Assembly (NCBI RefSeq): GCF_014650555.1
Contig: NZ_BMVE01000008.1
Coordinates: 124,001 to 188,000, forward strand
Origin: Streptomyces goshikiensis
Lineage (GTDB): Bacteria; Actinomycetota; Actinomycetes; Streptomycetales; Streptomycetaceae
Direction of reading: 5' to 3'
Length of the DNA stretch: 64,000 bases
Numbering within the stretch: the stretch's first letter is position 1; every line of letters begins with the position of its first letter. The notes beneath the pieces are model-generated. The model worked only from the letters and a program-made list of their open reading frames with translations. It searched no databases and was not told the DNA's origin. The position numbers and the translations under genes are program-made. Positions 54,914 through 63,921 of the stretch are shown piece by piece.

Positions 54914-57900
54914 TCAGCGTGCGTTGAAATACTTCGCTTCGGGGTGGTGGATGACGATCGCGTCGGTGGACTGCTCCGGGTGGAGCTGGAACTCCTCGGA
55001 GAGGTGGACGCCGATCCGCTCCGGCTGGAGGAGGTCGGCGATCTTGGCGCGGTCCTCCAGGTCGGGGCAGGCGCCGTAGCCGAGGGAGAAGCGGGCGCCG
55101 CGGTACTTGAGGTCGAACATGTCCTCGACCGCGGCCGGGTCCTCGCCGCCGAAGCCGAGTTCGGCGCGGACGCGGGCGTGCCAGTACTCGGCCATGGCCT
55201 CGGCGAGCTGGACGGACAGGCCGTGCAGCTCCAGGTAGTCGCGGTAGGAGTCGGACTCGAACAGCTTGGCGGTGGCCTCGCCGATCTTCGACCCGACGGT
55301 CACCACCTGGAGGCCGACCACGTCGGTCTCGCCGGACTCCTCCGGGCGGAAGAAGTCCGCGAGGCACAGGCGGCGGCCGCGGCGCTGGCGCGGGAAGGTG
55401 AAGCGGGTCCGCTCGTTCCCGGAGTCGTCGAGGATGATCAGGTCCTCGCCCTTGGAGACGCAGGGGAAGTAGCCGTAGACGACGGCCGCTTCGAGCAGGT
55501 TCTCGGTGTGCAGCTTGTCGAGCAGGCCGCGCAGCCGCGGCCGGCCCTCGTTCTCGACGAGCTCCTCGTACGTGGCGCCGCCGGCGCGGGCCTGCTTGAG
55601 GCCCCACTGGCCCTTGAAGAGGGCGCCCTCGTCGAGCCAGGAGGCGTAGTCCTTGAGCGGGATGCCCTTGACGACGCGGGTGCCCCAGAACGGCGGGGTG
55701 GGGACCGGGTTGTCGACGGAGACGTCGGAGCGGCCGCCCGGCTCCTGCTCCTCCTCCACCTGGAGGGCGGAGGTGTCGCGCTTGGCGACGCGGCGCTGCT
55801 TGAGCTCGGGGAGCGTGGCGCCGGGGACGCCGCGCTTGACGGCGATGAGGGCGTCCATGAGCCGCAGGCCCTCGAAGGCGTCGCGGGCGTAGCGGACCTC
55901 GCCCTCGTAGATCTCGTGGAGGTCCTGTTCGACGTAGGCGCGGGTGAGGGCGGCGCCGCCGAGGATCACCGGGTAGTCGGCGGCCAGCTTGCGCTGGTTG
56001 AGCTCCTCCAGGTTCTCCTTCATGATCACGGTCGACTTCACGAGGAGCCCGGACATGCCGATGACGTCGGCCTTGTGTTCCTCGGCGGCTTCGAGGATCG
56101 CGGACACCGGCTGCTTGATGCCGATGTTCACGACGTTGTAGCCGTTGTTGGTGAGGATGATGTCGACGAGGTTCTTGCCGATGTCGTGGACGTCGCCGCG
56201 GACGGTGGCGAGCACGATGGTGCCCTTGCCCTCGTCGTCGGTCTTCTCCATGTGCGGTTCGAGGTAGGCGACGGCCGTCTTCATGACCTCGGCGGACTGG
56301 AGGACGAAGGGGAGCTGCATCTGGCCGGAGCCGAAGAGCTCGCCGACGACCTTCATGCCCTCCAGGAGGGTGTCGTTGACGATGTCGAGGGCCGGGCGGG
56401 TCTGGAGCGCCTCGTCGAGGTCCGCTTCCAGGCCGTTCTTCTCGCCGTCGATGATCCGGCGCTGGAGCCGCTCGTCCAGGGGCAGCGCGAGGAGCTCCTC
56501 GGCGCGGCCGGCCTTCAGCGACTTGGTGTTGACGCCCTCGAAGAGGGCCATCAGCTTCTGGAGCGGGTCGTAGCCCTCCGCCCGCCGGTCGTAGATCAGG
56601 TCGAGGGCTGTGCCCACCTGCTCCTCGTCGAAGCGGGCGATGGGGAGGATCTTGCTGGCGTGGACGATCGCGGAGTCCAGGCCGGCCTTGACGCACTCGT
56701 CGAGGAAGACGGAGTTCAGCAGTACGCGCGCGGCCGGGTTCAGGCCGAAGGAGATGTTCGAGAGGCCGAGGGTGGTCTGGACGTCCGGGTGGCGGCGCTT
56801 GAGCTCGCGGATCGCCTCGATCGTGGCGATGCCGTCCTTTCGGGACTCCTCCTGGCCGGTGCAGATGGTGAAGGTCAGGGTGTCGATGAGGATGTCCGAC
56901 TCGTGGATGCCCCAGTTCCCCGTCAGGTCGTCGATGAGCCGTTCGGCGATGGCGACCTTGTGTTCGGCACTGCGGGCCTGGCCCTCCTCGTCGATGGTGA
57001 GGGCGATCAGCGCGGCGCCGTGCTCCTGCGCCAGTCGGGTGACCTTGGCGAAGCGGGACTCCGGGCCGTCGCCGTCCTCGTAGTTGACGGAGTTGATGAC
57101 GGCGCGGCCGCCGAGCTTCTCCAGGCCCGCCTGGATGACGGGAACCTCGGTGGAGTCCAGCACGATCGGCAGCGTCGAGGCGGTCGCGAACCGGCCGGCC
57201 AGCTCGCGCATGTCGGCGACGCCGTCGCGGCCCACGTAGTCCACGCACAGGTCGAGCATGTGCGCGCCCTCGCGGATCTGGTCGCGGGCCATCTCCACGC
57301 AGTCGTCCCAGCGGGCCTCCAGCATGGCCTCGCGGAACTTCTTGGACCCGTTGGCGTTGGTCCGCTCGCCGATCGCCATGTACGAGGTGTCCTGCCGGAA
57401 CGGCACCGTCTGGTAGAGGGAGGAAGCGCCGGGCTCCGGTTGCGGCACCCGGGTGACGGGGCTCAGGTCGCGGACCCGCTCGACGACCTGGCGCAGGTGC
57501 TCCGGGGTGGTGCCGCAGCAGCCGCCGACCAGGGACAGGCCGTACTCGCGGACGAAGGTCTCCTGGGCGTCGGCGAGCTCGCTCGCGGACAGCGGGTAGT
57601 GCGCGCCGTTCTTGCCGAGGACGGGCAGGCCCGCGTTCGGCATGCAGGACAGCGGGATCCGGGAGTTGCGGGCGAGGTAGCGCAGGTGCTCGCTCATCTC
57701 CGCGGGGCCGGTGGCGCAGTTCAGCCCGATCATGTCGATGCCCAGCGGCTCCAGCGAGGTGAGGGCCGCGCCGATCTCGGAGCCCAGCAGCATGGTGCCG
57801 GTGGTCTCGACGGTGACCGAGCAGATCAGCGGCACGCTGACGCCGAGGGCCTCCATGGCGCGCCGGGCGCCGATGATGGAGGACTTGGTCTGGAGGAGGT

Positions 57901-58426
57901 CCTGGGTGGTCTCGACGAGCAGCGCGTCGGCGCCGCCGGAGATCAGGCCCTCGGCGTTGGTCTGGTAGGCGTCGCGGATGGTCGCGTACTCGATGTGGCC
58001 GAGGGTGGGGAGCTTGGTGCCGGGGCCCATCGAGCCGAGGACCCAGCGCTGCTGCCCGGTGGCGGCGGTGAACTCGTCGGCGACCTCGCGGGCGATGCGG
58101 GCGCCGGATTCCGAGAGCTCGAAGTTGCGCTCGGGGATGTCGTACTCGGCGAGGGCGGCGAAGTTGGCACCGAAGGTGTTGGTCTCGACGCAGTCCACGC
58201 CGACCGAGAAGTACTCCTCGTGGACGGAGCGCACGATGTCGGGGCGGGTGACGTTGAGGACCTCGTTGCAGCCTTCGAGGTTCTGGAAGTCCTCAAGGGT
58301 GGGGTCCTGCGCCTGGAGCATCGTTCCCATGGCTCCGTCGGCGACGACCACGCGGGTCGCGAGCGCCTCTCGGAGGGCATCGGCCCGGTTCTGCGGGTCG
58401 GTGGGCAGGTTCGGCAACGAGGCCAT
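54914..58426 (-). CDS. metH: Cobalamin-dependent methionine synthase
   Basis: MetH transfers a methyl group from methyltetrahydrofolate via cobalamin to homocysteine. The 1170-residue protein has four modules. The homocysteine-binding domain carries zinc Cys at about 237 and 303/304 (GLNCATG, VGGCCGTTP). The pterin-binding domain (MAIGERTNANGSKKF) follows. The B12 domain has DVHDIGKN with His747. A C-terminal reactivation domain (PPFWGTRVVKG, GYGACPDLEDRAK) closes it. No B12 or SAM riboswitch was recognised in the 249-base upstream region. ATG at 58424-58426. Confidence 0.97.
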   Translation of the reverse strand: MASLPNLPTDPQNRADALREALATRVVVADGAMGTMLQAQDPTLEDFQNLEGCNEVLNVTRPDIVRSVHEEYFSVGVDCVETNTFGANFAALAEYDIPERNFELSESGARIAREVADEFTAATGQQRWVLGSMGPGTKLPTLGHIEYATIRDAYQTNAEGLISGGADALLVETTQDLLQTKSSIIGARRAMEALGVSVPLICSVTVETTGTMLLGSEIGAALTSLEPLGIDMIGLNCATGPAEMSEHLRYLARNSRIPLSCMPNAGLPVLGKNGAHYPLSASELADAQETFVREYGLSLVGGCCGTTPEHLRQVVERVRDLSPVTRVPQPEPGASSLYQTVPFRQDTSYMAIGERTNANGSKKFREAMLEARWDDCVEMARDQIREGAHMLDLCVDYVGRDGVADMRELAGRFATASTLPIVLDSTEVPVIQAGLEKLGGRAVINSVNYEDGDGPESRFAKVTRLAQEHGAALIALTIDEEGQARSAEHKVAIAERLIDDLTGNWGIHESDILIDTLTFTICTGQEESRKDGIATIEAIRELKRRHPDVQTTLGLSNISFGLNPAARVLLNSVFLDECVKAGLDSAIVHASKILPIARFDEEQVGTALDLIYDRRAEGYDPLQKLMALFEGVNTKSLKAGRAEELLALPLDERLQRRIIDGEKNGLEADLDEALQTRPALDIVNDTLLEGMKVVGELFGSGQMQLPFVLQSAEVMKTAVAYLEPHMEKTDDEGKGTIVLATVRGDVHDIGKNLVDIILTNNGYNVVNIGIKQPVSAILEAAEEHKADVIGMSGLLVKSTVIMKENLEELNQRKLAADYPVILGGAALTRAYVEQDLHEIYEGEVRYARDAFEGLRLMDALIAVKRGVPGATLPELKQRRVAKRDTSALQVEEEQEPGGRSDVSVDNPVPTPPFWGTRVVKGIPLKDYASWLDEGALFKGQWGLKQARAGGATYEELVENEGRPRLRGLLDKLHTENLLEAAVVYGYFPCVSKGEDLIILDDSGNERTRFTFPRQRRGRRLCLADFFRPEESGETDVVGLQVVTVGSKIGEATAKLFESDSYRDYLELHGLSVQLAEAMAEYWHARVRAELGFGGEDPAAVEDMFDLKYRGARFSLGYGACPDLEDRAKIADLLQPERIGVHLSEEFQLHPEQSTDAIVIHHPEAKYFNAR

Positions 58427-58636
58427 GACTGAGCTCCCTGGAATGCGACGGCTGTCGGCTTTACACCCCTTCTGTGTCCAGGGTGCACGCGGTCAGGGTA
58501 ACCGCGCGGCAACGGCCCCGGTGGAGGTGTCCCACGTGGCGGACTGCATTCTGGGCGTGGGGTCTTCCCGGCATGGCCGAAACCGGCTGTCCTGAAGAGC
58601 GGCACTTCGTGCGCGAGGTCGACATCGACCGATACT

Positions 58637-58653
58637 GTTCAGCATTGTCGAAC
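58637..58653. promoter_or_regulatory. Candidate GylR operator before gylR
   Basis: GTTCAGCATTGTCGAAC, an imperfect dyad, lies 22 bases before the gylR ATG and directly after a GATACT box (58631-58636) that could be the -10 element. The 12-mer GCATTGTCGAAC recurs exactly before glpF at 59621-59632. Confidence 0.7.
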
Positions 58654-58675
58654 TACGTCAGCAGGAGGCTGCACG

Positions 58676-59443
58676 ATGGCACGGAACATCCAGTCGCTCG
58701 AACGAGCCGCTGCGATGCTGCGGCTCCTGGCGGGCGGCGAGCGCCGGCTGGGACTCTCGGACGTGGCGGGCGCCCTGGGCCTCGCCAAGGGCACCGCGCA
58801 CGGGATCCTGCGCACCCTTCAGGCCGAGGGCTTCGTGGAGCAGGACCCCGCCTCCGGCCGCTACCAGCTGGGCGCGGAGCTGCTGCGCCTGGGCAACAGC
58901 TATCTGGACGTGCACGAGCTGCGGGCCCGTGCCCTGGTGTGGACGGACGACCTGGCCCGGGCGAGCGGCGAGAGCGTGTACGTGGGCGTGCTGCACAAGA
59001 GCGGGGTGCTGATCATGCACCACGTGTTCCGGCCCGACGACAGCCGCCAGGTGCTGGAGGTGGGGGCCATGCAGCCGCTGCACTCCACGGCCCTGGGCAA
59101 GGTGCTGTCGGCCTTCGACCCGGTGGCCCACACGGAGGCCGTGGAGGCGGAGCGCGAGGCGTTCACCCCCCGTACGGTCACGGACCCCGCCGGTTTCGAG
59201 GAAGTGCTGGACCTGACCCGGGCCCGCGGCTGGGCCTCGGACGTCGAGGAGACCTGGGACGGCATCGCCTCGGTGGCGGCGCCCATATACGACCGGCGCC
59301 GGATGCCCGTCGGCGCGGTCGCCGTCGCGGGGGCCGTGGAGCGGGTCTGCGGGGAGTCCGGCGAGCCCCGGCCGGCCCTGGTGGCCTCGGTCCGGGACTG
59401 CGCCCGGTCGGTTTCGCGCGACCTTGGCGCGGGCCGGTTCTGA
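58676..59443 (+). CDS. gylR: IclR-family glycerol operon regulator GylR
   Basis: A 255-residue regulator: the winged helix SLERAAAMLRLLAGGERRLG and LAKGTAHGILRTLQAEGFVE (about 6-55), then the IclR ligand domain (HKSGVLIMHHVFRPDD, MQPLHSTALGKVLSA). It is directly upstream of glpF-glpK-glpD, the arrangement of gylR-gylCAB in S. coelicolor, where GylR represses glycerol genes. ATG at 58676 with AGGAGG upstream. The operator candidates before it and before glpF fit auto- and operon control. Confidence 0.92.
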   Translation: MARNIQSLERAAAMLRLLAGGERRLGLSDVAGALGLAKGTAHGILRTLQAEGFVEQDPASGRYQLGAELLRLGNSYLDVHELRARALVWTDDLARASGESVYVGVLHKSGVLIMHHVFRPDDSRQVLEVGAMQPLHSTALGKVLSAFDPVAHTEAVEAEREAFTPRTVTDPAGFEEVLDLTRARGWASDVEETWDGIASVAAPIYDRRRMPVGAVAVAGAVERVCGESGEPRPALVASVRDCARSVSRDLGAGRF

Positions 59444-59530
59444 CCTTGCTTTGAGTGCACCCCTGGCCGATCCATGCGCCAATGGGGTGCATTTCGCCAT
59501 TTTCTGATCATGGGATGGCCGATTTTGGGC

Positions 59531-59632
59531 GATCGTACCGTGTGGTAACGATCCGGCTTTTGACCTGGTCAACCCTTGACGCGTTCTTCACCCGGGATGA
59601 AAACTGCCGTTCATCGGTCGGCATTGTCGAAC
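59531..59632. promoter_or_regulatory. glpF promoter region with three inverted repeats
   Basis: The 314-base gap between gylR and glpF holds no gene but three elements. GATCGTACC-GTGT-GGTAACGATC (59531-59553) is a near-perfect dyad. TTGACC-T-GGTCAA (59560-59572) is a perfect one. GTTC...GCATTGTCGAAC (59609-59632) repeats the operator before gylR. TTGACG at 59577-59582, between the second and third, could be the -35 box. The third element would then lie near the start site. Confidence 0.6.
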
Positions 59633-59757
59633 AGCTACCGGCAATACGCGTTAGGCTGTGGCAAGGCCAAGGACCGGTGCAGCACTCACCGAGTGCGTGG
59701 ACCACCGGAGGGACCCGGTGTCCGCCCACCCCTGGACGTAAGACAAAGGAGTCGCGG

Positions 59758-60540
59758 GTGTCCAGCTCCGACATCTTCATCGGCGAGACCATCGGTACCG
59801 CCCTGCTCACCCTGCTCGGTGGTGGCGTCTGCGCCGCCGTCACGCTGAAGAGCTCCAAGGCCCGGAACGCGGGCTGGCTCGCGATCACCTTCGGCTGGGG
59901 TTTCGCCGTACTGATCGCCGCCTACGTGTCCGCGCCGCTCTCCGGTGCGCACCTCAACCCGGCGGTCACCGTCGGCCTCGCCATCAAGAACAGCGACTGG
60001 AGCGACGTACCGGTGTACTTCGCCGGTCAGCTCCTCGGCGCCATGCTCGGCGCCGTCCTGATGTGGGTCACCTACTACGGCCAGTTCCTGGCGCACCTGT
60101 CGGACCCGGAGCACATCCGTGACGCCAAGCTCGGCCCGGAGGACCCGCACCCGCACGACCAGGCCGGCCCGGTGCTCGGCGTCTTCTCCACCGGCCCCGA
60201 GATCCGCAACGTCGTCCAGAACCTCGCGACCGAGATCATAGGCACCGCCGTCCTGGTACTGGCGATCCTCACCCAGGGCCTCCAGGACGGCGGCAAGGGC
60301 CTCGGCGTCATCGGCGTCCTGATCACCTCCTTCGTGGTAGTCGGCATCGGCCTCTCGCTCGGCGGTCCGACCGGCTACGCCATCAACCCGGTCCGCGACC
60401 TCGGTCCGCGCATCGTCCACGCCCTGCTGCCGCTGCCCAACAAGGGCGGCTCGGACTGGGGATACTCCTGGATCCCGGTCGTCGGCCCGCTCGTCGGTGC
60501 CGTCATCGCCGGCGGTCTGTACAACATCGCGTTCGCCTGA
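59758..60540 (+). CDS. glpF: Glycerol uptake facilitator (aquaglyceroporin)
   Basis: A 260-residue MIP channel with six membrane helices. The two half-helix motifs are HLNPAVT (NPA) and YAINPVRDLGPR. The second is NPV rather than NPA, a known variation in aquaglyceroporins, and the Asp after Arg marks a glycerol rather than a water channel. It lets glycerol diffuse in for GlpK. GTG at 59758 has AAAGGAG upstream; the longer open frame before it is not coding. Called gylC in the older S. coelicolor literature. Confidence 0.94.
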   Translation: MSSSDIFIGETIGTALLTLLGGGVCAAVTLKSSKARNAGWLAITFGWGFAVLIAAYVSAPLSGAHLNPAVTVGLAIKNSDWSDVPVYFAGQLLGAMLGAVLMWVTYYGQFLAHLSDPEHIRDAKLGPEDPHPHDQAGPVLGVFSTGPEIRNVVQNLATEIIGTAVLVLAILTQGLQDGGKGLGVIGVLITSFVVVGIGLSLGGPTGYAINPVRDLGPRIVHALLPLPNKGGSDWGYSWIPVVGPLVGAVIAGGLYNIAFA

Positions 60541-60619
60541 TCAGCATCGGCTCGTATCGCAAGATCCGCACCGCAGTCCTGATTCCGCCTACTTAGAGAC
60601 CCTGCCAGGAGCAGCCACC

Positions 60620-62146
60620 ATGACGCACAGCACCGGCCCCTTCATCGCCGCGATCGACCAGGGCACCACCTCCTCCCGCTGCATCGTCTTCGACCGCGAC
60701 GGCCGCATCGTCGCCGTCGACCAGAAGGAGCACGAGCAGATCTTCCCGAAGCCGGGCTGGGTCGAGCACAACGCCACCGAGATCTGGACCAACGTCCAGG
60801 AGGTCGTCGCCGGCGCCATCGCCAAGGCCGAGATCACCGCCGCCGACGTCAAGGCGGTCGGCATCACCAACCAGCGCGAGACCACCGTCCTGTGGGACAA
60901 GAACACCGGTGAGCCGGTGCACAACGCGCTGGTGTGGCAGGACACGCGCACCGACGCCCTGTGCAAGGAGCTCGGCCGCAACGTCGGCCAGGACCGCTTC
61001 CGCCGCGAGACGGGCCTGCCGCTGGCGAGCTACTTCGCCGGCCCGAAGGCCCGCTGGCTGCTCGACAACGTCGAGGGCCTGCGCGAGCGCGCCGCCGCCG
61101 GCGACATCCTCTTCGGCACCATGGACTCCTGGGTCATCTGGAACCTCACCGGTGGCGCCCAGGGCGGTGTGCACGTCACGGACGTCACCAACGCCTCGCG
61201 CACCATGCTGATGAACCTGCACTCCCTGGAGTGGGACGCCAAGATCGCGGAGTCCATGGAGGTGCCGCTGGACATCCTCCCCGAGATCAAGTCCTCCGCC
61301 GAGGTCTACGGCCACGTCAAGGACGGCGTCCTCGCCGGTGTCCCGGTCGCCTCGGCGCTCGGTGACCAGCAGGCCGCCCTCTTCGGCCAGACCTGTTTCG
61401 CCGAGGGCGAGGCCAAGTCCACCTACGGCACCGGCACGTTCATGCTCATGAACACCGGCGACAAGGTCATCAACTCCTACAGCGGCCTGCTGACCACGGT
61501 CGGCTACAAGATCGGCGACCAGCAGCCGGTCTACGCGCTGGAGGGCTCCATCGCCGTCACCGGCTCGCTCGTCCAGTGGATGCGCGACCAGATGGGCATG
61601 ATCAAGACCGCGGCCGAGATCGAGACCCTCGCGTCCTCGGTCGAGGACAACGGCGGCGCCTACTTCGTGCCGGCCTTCTCCGGCCTGTTCGCCCCGTACT
61701 GGCGCTCCGACGCCCGCGGTGTGATCGCCGGCCTCACCCGGTACGTCACCAAGGCGCACATCGCCCGTGCCGTCCTGGAGGCCACCGCCTGGCAGACCCG
61801 TGAGATCACCGACGCCATGACCAAGGACTCGGGCGTCGACCTCGCCGCCCTCAAGGTCGACGGCGGCATGACCTCCAACAACCTGCTGATGCAGACCCTC
61901 TCCGACTTCGTGGACGCCCCCGTGGTCCGTCCCATGGTCGCGGAGACCACCTGCCTCGGCGCCGCCTACGCCGCCGGCCTGGCCGTCGGCTTCTGGCCCG
62001 ACACCGACGCCCTGCGCGCCAACTGGCGCCGCGCGGCGGAGTGGACCCCGCGGATGCCCGCCGAACAGCGGGACCGCGAGTACAAGAACTGGCTCAAGGC
62101 CGTCGAGCGGTCCATGGGCTGGATCGACGACGAAGACGCCAGCTGA
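60620..62146 (+). CDS. glpK: Glycerol kinase
   Basis: GlpK phosphorylates glycerol to glycerol 3-phosphate. The 508-residue FGGY-family protein has AAIDQGTTSSRCIVFDRDG at the N-terminus, ITNQRETTVLWD, AYFVPAFSGLFAPYW, and KVDGGMTSNNLLMQ. It lies 79 bases after glpF and 40 bases before glpD, one operon. ATG start with CAGGAGCAGC upstream. Known as gylA. Confidence 0.97.
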   Translation: MTHSTGPFIAAIDQGTTSSRCIVFDRDGRIVAVDQKEHEQIFPKPGWVEHNATEIWTNVQEVVAGAIAKAEITAADVKAVGITNQRETTVLWDKNTGEPVHNALVWQDTRTDALCKELGRNVGQDRFRRETGLPLASYFAGPKARWLLDNVEGLRERAAAGDILFGTMDSWVIWNLTGGAQGGVHVTDVTNASRTMLMNLHSLEWDAKIAESMEVPLDILPEIKSSAEVYGHVKDGVLAGVPVASALGDQQAALFGQTCFAEGEAKSTYGTGTFMLMNTGDKVINSYSGLLTTVGYKIGDQQPVYALEGSIAVTGSLVQWMRDQMGMIKTAAEIETLASSVEDNGGAYFVPAFSGLFAPYWRSDARGVIAGLTRYVTKAHIARAVLEATAWQTREITDAMTKDSGVDLAALKVDGGMTSNNLLMQTLSDFVDAPVVRPMVAETTCLGAAYAAGLAVGFWPDTDALRANWRRAAEWTPRMPAEQRDREYKNWLKAVERSMGWIDDEDAS

Positions 62147-62186
62147 CCACACCAGCTGAGTCAATCGACGAGGAGCTAAGAGAGAT

Positions 62187-63794
62187 ATGAGCAGCCTGCA
62201 GAGCGTTCCCGCACTGGGTACGCACCCGACCGCCGGTGCCAACGCGAGCCGATCCGAGACCCGCGAGCAGCTGGCGAAGGCCACGTACGACCTGCTGGTC
62301 ATCGGCGGTGGAATCCTGGGCACCTCGGTGGCCTGGCACGCCGCGCAGTCGGGTCTGCGGGTTGCCATGGTGGACGCCGGCGACTTCGCCGGCGCCACCT
62401 CCTCGGCCTCCTCCAAGCTCGTCCACGGCGGTCTGCGCTACCTGCAGACCGGCGCGGTCAAGCTGGTCGCGGAGAACCACCACGAGCGCCGGGTGCTGGC
62501 CAAGGACGTGGCCCCGCACCTGGTCAACCCGCTCACCTTCTACCTGCCCGTCTACAAGGGCGGTCCGGTGGGCGCGGCCAAGCTGGGCGCGGGCGTCTTC
62601 GCCTACTCCGCCCTCTCGGCCTTCGGCGACGGCATGGGCAAGGTCATATCCCCGGCCCGTGCCGTCGCCGACAACCCCGGTCTGAAGACGGACAACCTCA
62701 AGGCCGTCGCGGTCTACTACGACCACCAGATGAACGACTCCCGCGTCGCCGTCATGACGGTCCGCGCGGCCGTCGAGTCGGGCGCGGTCGTCCTCAACCA
62801 CGCCGAGGTCACCGGTCTGCGCACCACGCGGGGCCGGGTCAGCGGTGCCGAGCTCAAGGACCGCCTCGACGGCACCGAGTTCGGGATCGACGCGCGCGTC
62901 GTGCTCAACGCCACCGGCCCGTGGGTGGACCACCTGCGGCGCATGGAAGACAAGCACTCGATGCCGTCGATCCGCCTGTCCAAGGGCGCGCACATCGTCA
63001 TGAAGCGCAAGTCGCCGTGGAAGGCCGCCATGGCCACCCCGATCGACAAGTACCGCATCACCTTCGCCCTCCCGTGGGAGGACCAGCTGCTGCTCGGCAC
63101 CACCGACGAGGTGTACGAGGGCGACCCGGCGGACGTGCGCGCCACCGAGGCCGACATCCAGCAGATCCTGGACGAGGCCGCCTTCTCGGTGAAGGACGCC
63201 GACCTGGACCGCTCGCTGATGACGTACGCCTTCGCCGGCCTGCGGGTGCTGCCCGGCGGCCCCGGCGGCGTCGAGAAGGCCAAGCGCGAGACGGTCGTCT
63301 CCGAGGGCGCCGGCGGCATGCTGTCGGTGGCCGGCGGCAAGTGGACGACGTACCGCCACATCGGCCGCGTGGTCATGGACAAGCTGGCCAAGCTCCCCGG
63401 CAGCCCGCTGACCGAGGACATGGAGCCGGTGAAGTCCCTCGTGCGCCGGATCGCGCTGCCCGGTGTCGCCAACCCGAACGCCGTGGCCCACCGCCTGCTG
63501 GTGGACCGCGAGCCGGGCTCCCGGATGGACCCGCTGACCGCCCGTCACCTGGCCTCCCACTACGGCTCGCTGGCCTTCGACATCGCGCGCCTCGCGAACG
63601 AGGACCCGGCGCTGGCCGAGCGGATCCACCCGGACGGTCCCGAGATCTGGGCGCAGGTCGCCTACGCCCGTGACAACGAGTGGGCCGAGACGGTCGACGA
63701 CGTGCTGCGCCGCCGTACGACGGTGACGATCCGGGGCCTGGACGACGCCGATGTGCGCGGCCGGGTCGAGAAGATGCTGGGCGACAAGGCATAG
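62187..63794 (+). CDS. glpD: Glycerol-3-phosphate dehydrogenase, FAD-dependent
   Basis: A 535-residue membrane-associated flavoprotein that oxidises glycerol 3-phosphate to dihydroxyacetone phosphate and passes electrons to the respiratory chain. VIGGGILGTSVAW (38-50) is the FAD Rossmann motif, followed by TSSASSKLVHGGLRYLQ. AGGKWTTYRHIGR lies near the end of the FAD domain. The C-terminal helical domain closes the protein. ATG with GAGGAG upstream. Last gene of the glycerol operon, gylB. Confidence 0.97.
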   Translation: MSSLQSVPALGTHPTAGANASRSETREQLAKATYDLLVIGGGILGTSVAWHAAQSGLRVAMVDAGDFAGATSSASSKLVHGGLRYLQTGAVKLVAENHHERRVLAKDVAPHLVNPLTFYLPVYKGGPVGAAKLGAGVFAYSALSAFGDGMGKVISPARAVADNPGLKTDNLKAVAVYYDHQMNDSRVAVMTVRAAVESGAVVLNHAEVTGLRTTRGRVSGAELKDRLDGTEFGIDARVVLNATGPWVDHLRRMEDKHSMPSIRLSKGAHIVMKRKSPWKAAMATPIDKYRITFALPWEDQLLLGTTDEVYEGDPADVRATEADIQQILDEAAFSVKDADLDRSLMTYAFAGLRVLPGGPGGVEKAKRETVVSEGAGGMLSVAGGKWTTYRHIGRVVMDKLAKLPGSPLTEDMEPVKSLVRRIALPGVANPNAVAHRLLVDREPGSRMDPLTARHLASHYGSLAFDIARLANEDPALAERIHPDGPEIWAQVAYARDNEWAETVDDVLRRRTTVTIRGLDDADVRGRVEKMLGDKA

Positions 63795-63812
63795 CTCTCA
63801 CGCAGGTGGGGA

Positions 63813-63844
63813 AGAGGGGCGGTTCCGAGGGGAACCGCCCCTCT
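63813..63844 (+). terminator. Terminator after glpD
   Basis: AGAGGGGCGGTTCC-GAGG-GGAACCGCCCCTCT is a perfect 14-bp stem with a four-base loop, 19 bases after the glpD stop, followed by GTCGTG. Confidence 0.85.
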
Positions 63845-63921
63845 GTCGTGGGCTGTGGCTGGTGTCGTCCCAAGGCTTAGGCTGACCCACGTACACAAGG
63901 GAACTTCGGAAGGAGACCTGG

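Noticed and set aside
58427..58675. Possible B12 or SAM riboswitch upstream of metH
   Set aside because: No B12-box (GCCACTG-type) or SAM-I/IV core could be found in the 249 bases; only general GC-rich sequence, so none is claimed.
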